64,000 bases of DNA, from positions 1 to 64,000 of the forward strand of contig DWVJ01000021.1 of NCBI GenBank assembly GCA_019120315.1. Reading direction: 5' to 3'. Below, piece by piece: positions 41,064 through 48,886 of this stretch. The stretch comes from Candidatus Ruminococcus avistercoris. Lineage in GTDB: Bacteria > Bacillota > Clostridia > Lachnospirales > Lachnospiraceae. Each line of letters begins with the position of its first letter. The stretch's first letter is position 1. The notes beneath the pieces are model-generated. The model worked only from the letters and a program-made list of their open reading frames with translations. It made no database searches and was not told where the DNA came from. Both the position numbers and the translations under genes were made by a program.

Positions 41064-41908
41064 GTGAAGAGATTATATTAAAAGCGGATGAGCTGAGATT
41101 TTCCTATGACGATGATAATACCCATTCTTTAAACGGTCTTTCCCTGGAGATCAAAAAGGGGCAGAAGGTTGCGGTGATGGGAGCCAACGGAAGCGGGAAA
41201 TCCACCTTTTTTCTGTGCTGTACCGGTATTTTAAAACCCCAGTCCGGGAAACTTTTTTTTCACGGAAAGGAATTGACTTACGGGAAAAAAGATCTGCTGG
41301 ATTTAAGGAGCAAGGTGGGGATCGTATTCCAGGATCCGGATAACCAGCTGTTCTGTGCCAGCGTGTACCAGGAAATCTCCTTTGGCCCTTTGAATCTGGG
41401 GATCAGTGAGGAAAAGGTACGAAAAGAAGTGGAGGATATGATAGAGCGGCTGGAGATCACGCCGTTTCGTCATAAGCCGACCCATGCGTTGAGCGGGGGG
41501 CAGAAAAAACAGGTTTCCATCGCGGATATTCTGGTGATGCATCCGGAGATTATCATACTGGATGAGCCGGCGGCAGCGCTGGATCCCAGGCACACGGTGA
41601 TGGTCAATCATATCGTCAATCAGATGACAAAAGACGGCATTACCGTGCTGATGGCCACCCATGATGTGAATTACGCCTATGAGTGGGCGGATGAAGTGAT
41701 TCTTTTTGAGAGTGGAAAAGTGCTGATGCAGGGAAGTCCCAGGCAGGTTTTTTCCGATAAGGAGATCCTGAAGAAAACCAATCTGGAGCCGCCCATGGTG
41801 TTGGAATTTTTTGAAAGTCTCTGTCGGAAGGGAATCCTGGATGATTCCCTTCCGGCGCCCAAAAATCTCAGGACGCTGGAGACTTATATCGAAGAGATAA
41901 AGAACTAA
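41060..41908 (+). CDS. cbiO: Cobalt ECF transporter ATPase
   Basis: A 282-residue ABC ATPase. Walker A GANGSGKST, Q loop FQDPDNQLF, signature LSGGQKKQVSIA, Walker B IIILDEPAAALDP and H loop THD. Start MSEEIILKADE at 41060 in an ATGA overlap with cbiQ, with GGAGGAGG upstream; a longer in-frame start is less likely. Its last 4 bases overlap the convergent aroA gene, so no terminator can lie between them. Confidence 0.95.
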   Translation: MSEEIILKADELRFSYDDDNTHSLNGLSLEIKKGQKVAVMGANGSGKSTFFLCCTGILKPQSGKLFFHGKELTYGKKDLLDLRSKVGIVFQDPDNQLFCASVYQEISFGPLNLGISEEKVRKEVEDMIERLEITPFRHKPTHALSGGQKKQVSIADILVMHPEIIILDEPAAALDPRHTVMVNHIVNQMTKDGITVLMATHDVNYAYEWADEVILFESGKVLMQGSPRQVFSDKEILKKTNLEPPMVLEFFESLCRKGILDDSLPAPKNLRTLETYIEEIKN

Positions 41909-43182
41909 ATCTGGAGACTGGCAAGATCCCTGAAAAAGTCGGGATAGGAGATGGCGATACAGGAATCCTGCAGAATCGTGGTCGTCCCCGCCGCTGCCAG
42001 ACCGGCTGTGGCAAAGGACATGGCGATCCGGTGATCCAGTCTGCTGTCGATGGCGGCGCCCGTAAGAGGGGCGCCGCCTTTTATGATCATACCGTCGTCG
42101 GTGCCCTGGATATCGGCGCCCATCTTGGAAAGTTCCGTTACCATGGCGTCGATCCGGTTGGATTCCTTTACCTTCAATTCCCCCGCATCGCGGATCGTGG
42201 TGACGCCGTCGGCGAAGGCTGCTAAAATGGCGATGATGGGGATCTCATCGATGAGTGTGGGAATGAGGCTGCCCTCGATGACGGTTCCCTTCAGATCGCT
42301 GGAGCGGATCAGCAGGTCGGCCACCGGCTCCTGACTTACCAGACGTTCGTTTAACAGGGTAATATCGGCGCCCATCTGACGGCAGACCCGCAGGATACCG
42401 TCTCTGGTGGGGTTGACGCCCACGTTTTTAAGAAGAACCTCGGAACCAGGTACGATCAGGGCGGCAGCGATGAAATAGGCGGCGGAGGAGATATCCCCCG
42501 GCACTTCGATCTGCCGGCCTTCCAGAAGGGGTTCCGGCTGTACTGTGGCGGTGGTTTCCAAGGAAGATACTTTCGCGCCGAAATAAGCGAGCATCCGTTC
42601 CGTATGGTCACGGGAGAGAAAAGGTTCCGTGACGGAGGTCGGGCCGTCTGCGTAAAGACCGGCCAGCAGGACACAGGACTTCACCTGGGCGGAAGCCACA
42701 GGAGAGTGATAGTCAACGGCGTGCAGCTTTTTCCCCGTGATGGAAAGCGGCGCGCATCCGTTATCCTTCAGACTGCGGATATCGGCGCCCATCTGACGCA
42801 GCGGTTTCATGATCCGTTCCATGGGACGTTTCTGTATGGAATCGTCGCCGGTCAGCTGACAGGAAAAGTCCTGGCCGCACAGGATGCCGCTGAGGAGACG
42901 GGTGGTGGTGCCGCTGTTTCCGGCATCCAGCACTGACTGTGGTTCTTTCAGACCATGAAGGCCTTTTCCCTGAATCCGGACGAGGGAGCCTTCGTTCTCA
43001 ATGGGGATACCCATCTTCTGGAAGCAGGAGATGGTCGAAAGGCAGTCCGCCCCCTGCAGAAAATTGGTAATCTCTGTCGTTCCCCGGGAAATGGCGCCCA
43101 GCATGATCCCCCGGTGAGAGATGGATTTGTCTCCGGGAATGGTAAGTTCGCCCCGCAGACCGTGACTCTTTGTGATTTCCAT
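41905..43182 (-). CDS. aroA: 5-enolpyruvylshikimate-3-phosphate synthase
   Basis: Shikimate pathway enzyme joining shikimate-3-phosphate and PEP. 425 residues. Motifs: LTIPGDKSISHRGIMLGAI (substrate site with Lys and Ser), LDAGNSGTTTRLLSGIL (PEP loop), RPMERIMKPLRQMGA, and ETATV then IPGDISSAAYFIAAA and KVKESNRIDAM nearer the end. In the PEP loop this protein has NSGTT, close to the glyphosate-tolerance-associated class II form (NSGTT, versus NAGTA in class I). AGGAG upstream. Third gene of aroF-tyrA-aroA. Convergent 4-base overlap with cbiO. Confidence 0.95.
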   Translation of the reverse strand: MEITKSHGLRGELTIPGDKSISHRGIMLGAISRGTTEITNFLQGADCLSTISCFQKMGIPIENEGSLVRIQGKGLHGLKEPQSVLDAGNSGTTTRLLSGILCGQDFSCQLTGDDSIQKRPMERIMKPLRQMGADIRSLKDNGCAPLSITGKKLHAVDYHSPVASAQVKSCVLLAGLYADGPTSVTEPFLSRDHTERMLAYFGAKVSSLETTATVQPEPLLEGRQIEVPGDISSAAYFIAAALIVPGSEVLLKNVGVNPTRDGILRVCRQMGADITLLNERLVSQEPVADLLIRSSDLKGTVIEGSLIPTLIDEIPIIAILAAFADGVTTIRDAGELKVKESNRIDAMVTELSKMGADIQGTDDGMIIKGGAPLTGAAIDSRLDHRIAMSFATAGLAAAGTTTILQDSCIAISYPDFFRDLASLQI

Positions 43183-43191
43183 AATGTACTC

Positions 43192-44289
43192 CTATAATTT
43201 ATGCAGTGTATAATTCCGGTCCGAGAGAACCTTTTCCGCCGTGCTGCAGGATTCCTGATCGTAGAATTCGATCCGCAGCACGCCTTCTCCGAATTCCCGG
43301 TTGTGAATGATACCGATGTTTTTGATGCTGATATTGTTGGTGGCAAGCATGGTGGCCACCGTGGCGATGCCGCCGGCTTCGTCATAGATGTCGCAGTAGA
43401 TGTCATAGGTTTTGCGGATCGGTCCGCCAAAGTTGTCGGGGATGTCATCCCGGTATTCCCGTGCCTGTTCAAACATGCGGTAGATGTCGGTGGCTTCTTC
43501 CTGATCCACCCAGCATCTGGCCTGCACCAGCAGGCGGATATATTCATCCAGTACCCGGGAGATCTGCCGTCTGTTTTCCAGGCAGATGGGCTGCCACATG
43601 TCCGGGGAGGAAGAGGCAATCCTGGTAATGTCCTTAAATCCTCCGGCGGCAACGGTGCGCATATGGTGATCCGGCGTATCCAGATTATGTACCAGGTTGA
43701 CTAAAGATGCCGCTACGATGTGGGGCAGATGGCTGACAGCCGCCGTGATATAGTCGTGTTCTTCATAGGTCAGAACCATGGGAATGGCGCCCATGGACTG
43801 TACCAGGTCAAGGAAATTGCCAAGCTTTGTCACACTGATTTCGCCGCCCGGCGTGATCAGGTAGTAAGCATTTTCCAGCAGATAGTCTTTGGCGTTTTTC
43901 AGACCCGTTTTTTCTGAGCCGGCCATGGGATGTCCGCCGATGAAATTACCGTCCAGCCCCAGCATGGTTACGGCCTGATGGATTTCTCCTTTGACGCTTC
44001 CCACATCCGTGATGATACAGTCCGGATGAATCACTGTTTTCAGAAAATCCAGATACTGGATATTGGTGGAGACCGGTGCGCAAAGGAAGATATAATCACA
44101 CTCGCAAAACCGCTCGTCCTGGGAAGAGAGGGAGACGTCAATCAGATTCTCCTTTTTTGCCAGTTCCAGTGTGGCGGGCGTGGCGGAGTAGGCCATCAGC
44201 CGGTACTCCGGATGAAATTTGCGCAGGGCTTTGGCGATGGATCCGCCGATCAGTCCCAGGCCGATAAAACCGATTGTGGTGGTACTCAT
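43192..44289 (-). CDS. tyrA: Prephenate dehydrogenase with C-terminal ACT domain
   Basis: Oxidises prephenate to 4-hydroxyphenylpyruvate for tyrosine. 365 residues. NAD-binding GFIGLGLIGGSIAKAL at the start, then LCAPVSTNIQYL, TDVGSVKGEIHQAV, GNFIGGHPMAGSEKTG (catalytic His region) and SHLPHIVAASLVN. The last 75 residues (AGGIATVATMLATNNISIKNIGII) form an ACT domain for feedback by tyrosine or another amino acid. AAGGAG upstream; 9 bases to aroA and 15 from aroF. Confidence 0.95.
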   Translation of the reverse strand: MSTTTIGFIGLGLIGGSIAKALRKFHPEYRLMAYSATPATLELAKKENLIDVSLSSQDERFCECDYIFLCAPVSTNIQYLDFLKTVIHPDCIITDVGSVKGEIHQAVTMLGLDGNFIGGHPMAGSEKTGLKNAKDYLLENAYYLITPGGEISVTKLGNFLDLVQSMGAIPMVLTYEEHDYITAAVSHLPHIVAASLVNLVHNLDTPDHHMRTVAAGGFKDITRIASSSPDMWQPICLENRRQISRVLDEYIRLLVQARCWVDQEEATDIYRMFEQAREYRDDIPDNFGGPIRKTYDIYCDIYDEAGGIATVATMLATNNISIKNIGIIHNREFGEGVLRIEFYDQESCSTAEKVLSDRNYTLHKL

Positions 44290-44304
44290 TTTAACAGCTC
44301 CTTT

Positions 44305-45318
44305 TTACAGTGTTCGTCCAGCCAGTTTCACGTATCCCTGAAGATCCGCCATCAGCCGGTCAAAGTTTTCAAAGGTGAGAGACTGGGGACCGTCGGAGAG
44401 GGCGTGAGCCGGATCGTTGTGAACCTCGATCATCAGGCCGTCCGCTCCGCAGGCTACGGCAGCCTTGGCCAGCGGGCTTACGTAAGAGTAAACGCCGGTG
44501 GCGTGGCTGGGGTCTACGATAATCGGAAGGTGGGATTTTTCCTTGATCACGGGAACGGCGCTCAAATCCAGCGTGTTTCTGGTGGAAGTTTCAAAGGTGC
44601 GGATCCCCCTCTCGCAGAGGACGACGTTGGGATTGCCTGCGGAGATGATGTACTCCGCCGCATTGAGCCATTCGTCGATGGTGGCGGCCAGCCCTCTTTT
44701 CAAGAGCACCGGCAGGCCGGACTGGCCGGCTTCCCGCAGAAGCTGAAAATTCTGCATATTGCGGGCGCCGATCTGAATCATATCCACATATTTGACTGCC
44801 GCGTCGATGGCTTCGGCGCTGATAACTTCACAGATGGTTTTCAGCCCGAATTCCCGGCCGGCTTTTGCCATGTATTTCAGACCTTCTTCCTCCAGTCCCT
44901 GGAAAGAGTAGGGAGAGGTGCGGGGCTTATAGGCTCCGCCGCGGACAAACTGGGCGCCGGCCTTTTTCACTTCCCGTGCAATGGTCATCAGCTGTTCTTC
45001 ATTTTCCACAGCGCAGGGGCCGGCCATGACGGTCAGCGTATCCGGTCCGATTTCCACATCGCCCACTTTGATGCGGGAGGGTTCCGGATGGAATTTCTTA
45101 TTGGTCAGCTTATAGCTTTCTGTCACGGGGACGATCTTGTCCACGAAGGGCATCAGTTCGATGTTTTCGTTGAGCAGTTTATTTTTATTTCCAACGACAC
45201 CGATGATGGTGACCTCTTTACCCTGGGAGAGATGGGCTTCCAGCCCTTTCGTCACGATAAGCTCTTCTACTTTATCAACGGCGCTTTTGGGAGCGCCGGG
45301 TTTCATTACAATAATCAT
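44305..45318 (-). CDS. aroF: 3-deoxy-7-phosphoheptulonate synthase (type I-beta)
   Basis: First enzyme of the shikimate pathway (PEP + erythrose-4-phosphate). 337 residues. N-terminal 70 residues are a ferredoxin-like regulatory domain (MIIVMKPGAPKSAVDKVEELI) as in Thermotoga-type DAHP synthases. The barrel shows VMAGPCAVENEEQL, GGAYKPRTSPYSFQG, IGARNMQNFQLL, LLKRGLAATIDEWLNAAEYI, and IIVDPSHATG. GAGGTAA upstream. It heads the aroF-tyrA-aroA operon with its own promoter. Confidence 0.95.
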   Translation of the reverse strand: MIIVMKPGAPKSAVDKVEELIVTKGLEAHLSQGKEVTIIGVVGNKNKLLNENIELMPFVDKIVPVTESYKLTNKKFHPEPSRIKVGDVEIGPDTLTVMAGPCAVENEEQLMTIAREVKKAGAQFVRGGAYKPRTSPYSFQGLEEEGLKYMAKAGREFGLKTICEVISAEAIDAAVKYVDMIQIGARNMQNFQLLREAGQSGLPVLLKRGLAATIDEWLNAAEYIISAGNPNVVLCERGIRTFETSTRNTLDLSAVPVIKEKSHLPIIVDPSHATGVYSYVSPLAKAAVACGADGLMIEVHNDPAHALSDGPQSLTFENFDRLMADLQGYVKLAGRTL

Positions 45319-45357
45319 AGTCTGTTACCTCATTTTTCACAAAAATCAACAGCTTTA

Positions 45358-45386
45358 ATTCTAATTCATATTGGGGAAAAAGTCAA
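45358..45386 (-). promoter_or_regulatory. aroF-tyrA-aroA promoter
   Basis: Minus strand TTGACT (45386-45381), 17-base spacer, TAGAAT (45363-45358). The leader is only about 35 bases; no T-box or attenuator is visible. Confidence 0.78.
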
Positions 45387-45425
45387 TGATTTATTACGTT
45401 GAAGTTTAACAATTTAAAGTGAAGA

Positions 45426-45468
45426 AATAAGAGGAAAAAGAAAAGGAGCAGAATGTCATTTCTGCTCC
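45426..45468 (-). terminator. hsp20 terminator
   Basis: Stem GGAGCAGAA/TTTCTGCTCC (45445-45468), followed on the minus strand by TTTTCTTTTTCC. Confidence 0.9.
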
Positions 45469-45522
45469 CCATAAGTCTATGTCAACTTCTTTACAGGCGG
45501 AAGGATGTGCCTTCGGCTAGGA

Positions 45523-45969
45523 TCAGCCTTCGATGGAAATATGTTTCTGCTGTTCAACGGTTTTTGCATCCTTTTTGGGAATGGAAAGCTGCAGAATACC
45601 GTTTTCAAATTTGGCTTTGATCTCATCCTGCGTGATGCTGTCGCCGATGTAAAAACTCCGGCTCATGGCGCCAGCGTAACGTTCCCTGCGGATATAGTTG
45701 CCTTTCTTATCCTGTTTATCTTTATCCAATCCCTTGGAAGCGGATACGGTCAGATAACCATCTTCCAGCTTGGCAGTGATCTCATCTTTTTTGAATCCGG
45801 GAAGGTCGATATCCAGTTCATAAGAGTCATCGGTTTCCCGCACATCGGTTTTCATCATATTTTTTGCATGTTTCCCATACAGCGGATTTTTTCTGTTCCA
45901 GAAGCTGTCAAACGGGAAATCCATAAAATCATCAAATAAATTCTCTCCAAATACACTGGGCATCAACAT
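45523..45969 (-). CDS. hsp20: Small heat-shock protein (Hsp20/alpha-crystallin family)
   Basis: A 148-residue ATP-independent holding chaperone. A short N-terminal arm (SVFGENLFDDFMDFPFDSFW) precedes the alpha-crystallin domain from about residue 38 (KTDVRETDDSYELDIDLPGFKKDEI) to AKFENGILQLSIPKK, the A-x-x-x-n-G-v-L motif. The last residues carry a short tail EQQKHISIEG with the I-x-I anchoring motif. AAGGAG lies 9 bases before the ATG. Single-gene unit with CIRCE in the promoter, hence HrcA control. Confidence 0.95.
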   Translation of the reverse strand: MLMPSVFGENLFDDFMDFPFDSFWNRKNPLYGKHAKNMMKTDVRETDDSYELDIDLPGFKKDEITAKLEDGYLTVSASKGLDKDKQDKKGNYIRRERYAGAMSRSFYIGDSITQDEIKAKFENGILQLSIPKKDAKTVEQQKHISIEG

Positions 45970-46110
45970 AAGTCATTTCTCCTTTCTGATTTTCACATAT
46001 ATTTCTGACTTTCCGGATATCGCACCGGTATCTGGGAACATCAGGAAAGGATTACGTTTTTTGTCAATCCTGGATGTATCTCTTGCAGCCCCTTCCTTTG
46101 TTCTATGTGT

Positions 46111-46139
46111 ACTATAGCACGTATTATTAGCACTGTCAA
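46111..46139 (-). promoter_or_regulatory. hsp20 promoter
   Basis: Minus strand perfect TTGACA (46139-46134), 17-base spacer, TATAGT (46116-46111) with TGC before it. The leader is about 135 bases long. Confidence 0.82.
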
Positions 46140-46153
46140 GGGGTGAGTGCTAA
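46127..46153. promoter_or_regulatory. CIRCE element (HrcA operator)
   Basis: TTAGCACTG-N9-GAGTGCTAA; arms match the TTAGCACTC-N9-GAGTGCTAA consensus with one mismatch (G for C at 46135). It covers the -35 region of hsp20, so HrcA would repress it until heat stress. Confidence 0.92.
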
Positions 46154-46265
46154 TTATTTTGTGAAAAAATTGTGAAGTCCCGTTTTTCCTTGATTTTACG
46201 GGCTTCACGCCGGTTTTTCTTTTTTAGCCTGTTCCGTCTCCTGCTTATTGTAAGCAGCCACGATA

Positions 46266-46496
46266 TTATAAAATATTATAAAGGACATTATTGACGGCGC
46301 TGGGCATAAGCGGCCTGCCGTTTTTGCTCATAAAAATGAAATCTGTACGCCCTTCAATCTCCACATTCCTCGGAATCCTCTGCAAGAAATTCTGGCGTTT
46401 CTGGGCTGCAAAGGCTTTATAGACCGTATCACTCATGAGAATCTTTCGGATACCGGCGTCCGTTTTCGGAGTGGATACATGAATGTGCAATATCAA
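46266..46496 (-). pseudogene. Tyrosine integrase fragment
   Basis: A remnant of about 76 residues. STPKTDAGIRKILMSDTVYKAF is the start of the catalytic domain in Tn916-type integrases (typically H-T-P-K-T-x-A-G-x-R-x-I-P-M), with the first catalytic Arg region; FIFMSKNGRPLMPSAVNNVLYNI follows it. The frame is closed by a stop just upstream, and the HxxR and Tyr parts are missing. So a decayed integrative element stood here. Confidence 0.72.
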
Positions 46497-46853
46497 CGCT
46501 ACTCACCTCCGGCAGATTGAGGGCGGCGTAAAAAGGCCTAGCCAGCTGATTTGAAGTTAACATCCATGTCAGGGGAACAGACTTTCTATGAAGTAATCAC
46601 AGAGGAGGAGTACAAAGAACTATTGCCTGATTGACACAGAGATCAATTATACCATGGGTATGACCAAACCGATTGATCTTGTTCCTTATTTATTCCGTTA
46701 TCAAAGAGTTAAGTAACTATTAACTATAAACTATAAACTTATTCATTCTTCACTGCTACAAATAGCCTACGGCTGAAAACTCCCATTGCAATAAGGATAC
46801 TTGATAATGTCGTGGGTGTTTATGTTTAATGTGCACCCAAAACGAAGTCATTT
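46497..46853. other. Gene-poor stretch with element debris
   Basis: No full gene. Two short plus-strand frames (46567-46635, ending EEEYKELLPD; and 46674-46718 region, reading MTKPIDLVPYLFRYQRVK) look like broken coding sequence. A run of imperfect ACTATAA repeats lies at about 46711-46740. Together with the integrase fragment it reads as the scar of a lost mobile element. Confidence 0.45.
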
Positions 46854-48314
46854 TTACAATTTCCCATTTTGTCCCTCTGCTTCTGCCTTGCCTAAGATAT
46901 ACAGGAAAGCGATGGCAGGGACGCGCAGAATGGGCGCTATTGTTTCGTGTTTGGCAATGCCAAAATCGTCAAGCCGTTTTGTAATCAAAAAGGCATCTGT
47001 TACTTTGGATCTTTCGTCCTGGCATAGCTCGACAATGGCATCCGCCGCCGCAATGTGGGAATTGCTGCGGTATTTTACTTCACAGAGAATCTTATGGCGG
47101 GGCAGCTCTACCACCACATCAACTTCTTTCTGATTGTCTTTCGCCTTTCTGAAATAGCCAAGGTTTGCAGAACTTCCCTGATAGAAGGAAACCATATGCT
47201 TGTAGACGGTGGTTTCCACCATTGCACCCAGTTCTTTTTCGTCTGAAAGTACATCGTCGATCATCAGCACTGCGTTGCGGATGGCCGCGTCAGCAATAAA
47301 AATTTTCGGTTTTCCTTTCAGCGCGCCTTTGCTGCCCACATTCATCGGCTTTGCCAGATAAATGAGATTGGACATTTCCAGAGCCTTGATGTAGCTTTCA
47401 ATGGTCGCGATAGAAGTGTTCTCCAATTCTTTTGCCGCCGTTGTTGCGTTAAAAATCTCCGTGGAGTTCATGCACAGATAGAGAAAAAGCTTTTCCATCA
47501 GCAGCGGGCTTCGGATATTAAAGAGCGACAGCACATCCCTCTTGATCACCTTATCCACCACATCTTCCCGTAGCATTCTCTGCGCATAGGCGTCATCGTC
47601 CGATAGCACCAGTTCCGGAAAACCGCCGATCATAAGATAACGGTTAAAATGATTCTGAAGAGGGGTGAATTTATTCATCAGATCACCAAGCTGCGCTGGA
47701 CTCATATTTTTCAGTTCCGATAAGCGTAGATTATCTGGCAGGAGCGGTAAATCCAGATCAAGCAGTCTGCAATACTCATAAAATGACATAGTAGGGATTT
47801 TAAGAACGCTCCACCGCCCCGTACCGCTGTCTGCGGAACCCTTTTCCAAAACAGGGCTGGCGGATCCCGTGGCGATCAGCCGAATATCCTTTCGACTGTC
47901 GTAGATTACCTTCATCCAGAGTTCCCAATTATCGGTGTACTGCACTTCGTCAAAGAAAACATACCTTGTGCCGGTAATAGGATACATCGCTTCATAGATG
48001 GACAGCACATTTTCTGCATTGACGAGTTTCAGGATCGGATTATCAAAGGTCGCATACAGGATATTTCCGGGATTTACACCTTCGTCAATCAGATGGTCGA
48101 TGATCTGATACAGAATCGTCGTCTTGCCCACGCGCCTCATGCCGGATAAAACGGCAAACCTTCGAAGGCTCTTATGTGTGAGTGTTTTCAAAGCCTCGTA
48201 ATATGCCAGTCTCTTTTGCGGCTTGCTTTCTTCCTTGATGGCTGAGGGTGTACGCCACCATGGGTTATACTGCTGCAATACTTTCATGACCTGTTCATCA
48301 TTTACAATCGCCAT
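46854..48314 (-). CDS. AAA ATPase with DUF4143 domain
   Basis: A 486-residue protein. N-terminal AAA part: Walker A GMRRVGKTTIL at about residue 60, Walker B YVFFDEVQY at about 120, sensor region RLIATGSASPVL. The C-terminal DUF4143 part has EKELGAMVETTVYKHM and EVDVVVELPRHKILCEVKYR, a PD-(D/E)XK nuclease-like arrangement (Asp...Glu-x-Lys) that may be active. Such proteins are abundant in gut anaerobes, often linked with mobile elements. Ribosome binding site GGAGGT. Function unknown; DNA processing or defence are guesses. Confidence 0.85.
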   Translation of the reverse strand: MAIVNDEQVMKVLQQYNPWWRTPSAIKEESKPQKRLAYYEALKTLTHKSLRRFAVLSGMRRVGKTTILYQIIDHLIDEGVNPGNILYATFDNPILKLVNAENVLSIYEAMYPITGTRYVFFDEVQYTDNWELWMKVIYDSRKDIRLIATGSASPVLEKGSADSGTGRWSVLKIPTMSFYEYCRLLDLDLPLLPDNLRLSELKNMSPAQLGDLMNKFTPLQNHFNRYLMIGGFPELVLSDDDAYAQRMLREDVVDKVIKRDVLSLFNIRSPLLMEKLFLYLCMNSTEIFNATTAAKELENTSIATIESYIKALEMSNLIYLAKPMNVGSKGALKGKPKIFIADAAIRNAVLMIDDVLSDEKELGAMVETTVYKHMVSFYQGSSANLGYFRKAKDNQKEVDVVVELPRHKILCEVKYRSNSHIAAADAIVELCQDERSKVTDAFLITKRLDDFGIAKHETIAPILRVPAIAFLYILGKAEAEGQNGKL

Positions 48315-48521
48315 AATACACCTCCATAATATTATGTTTCCAACGAAATTTCATAATTATACTATCGTTTTTATATCGGAATTTATAAAGTATATTATAG
48401 CAATAGTTATTACAAATTGCAAATTATATTTTGTAAATAGGAATGCTCCTGTTTTATATTTTGATATTTAGAAAACATCTGACGCATAGGCTTCCCCGTA
48501 ATTCACAATTTTTTCTTTCTA

Positions 48522-48550
48522 TTGACAACTTCATCACCGGGTGATAGAGT
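48522..48550 (+). promoter_or_regulatory. Promoter of the tryptophan T-box with palindromic spacer
   Basis: Perfect TTGACA (48522-48527), 17-base spacer, TAGAGT (48545-48550) with TGA before it. A perfect palindrome ATCACC-G-GGTGAT (48533-48545) fills the spacer and may be an operator. Confidence 0.7.
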
Positions 48551-48556
48551 AAATAC

Positions 48557-48840
48557 AAACCAGTGAGGAAGAGTAAGTAGCTTCGCAGGACGCTTTACAG
48601 AGAGCCGCAGGCGGTGGGAGTGCGGCAGGACGGACGCGAAGGGAATGGGCTTCTGAGGGCGAGTTGAAAGGATAAGTAGGCGAGCCGGAGAGGGAAACTC
48701 CGTTATCAAAGAAAGCATATGATGGTATGCGTGAGTGGACGCGGGATGCCGCGTCAAGCCGGGTGGCACCGCAGGAGTAATGTCAGATTGACAGGCTCTT
48801 GTCCCTGCAGATGATTTTGTGAGGGACAAGGGCTTTTTTT
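48557..48840 (+). promoter_or_regulatory. T-box riboswitch, predicted tryptophan-specific
   Basis: Stem I carries GAGGAAGAGTA and CAGAGAGCC, both usual T-box marks. The specifier region GGAA-TGG-GCT-TCTGAG lines up with the leuA leader (GGAA-CTC-GCC-TCTGAG), putting TGG (Trp) at 48646-48648. The T-box core GGGTGGCACCGC has TGGC at 48764-48767, which pairs with a GCCA end; tRNA-Trp has a G discriminator, tRNA-Leu and tRNA-Phe an A. The terminator stem GCTCTTGTCCCT/AGGGACAAGGGC (48795-48832) ends in T7. So two separate parts of the RNA agree on tryptophan. Confidence 0.9.
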
Positions 48841-48886
48841 GATGTCAGCCGGTCCTTCCAGCAGAATGGAAAAGGAGAGAATGACG

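Noticed and set aside
45319-45400. Attenuator or T-box considered for aroF
   Set aside because: The leader from the predicted start is about 35 bases, too short for either.
43930-45402. Open frame of about 490 codons on the plus strand
   Set aside because: Lies opposite tyrA and aroF, and runs across their intergenic gap and the aroF promoter.
48640-48660. Ala (GCT) or Gly (GGG) specifier considered for the third T-box
   Set aside because: Register with the leuA leader gives TGG, and the acceptor-reading base C requires a G discriminator, which tRNA-Ala lacks.
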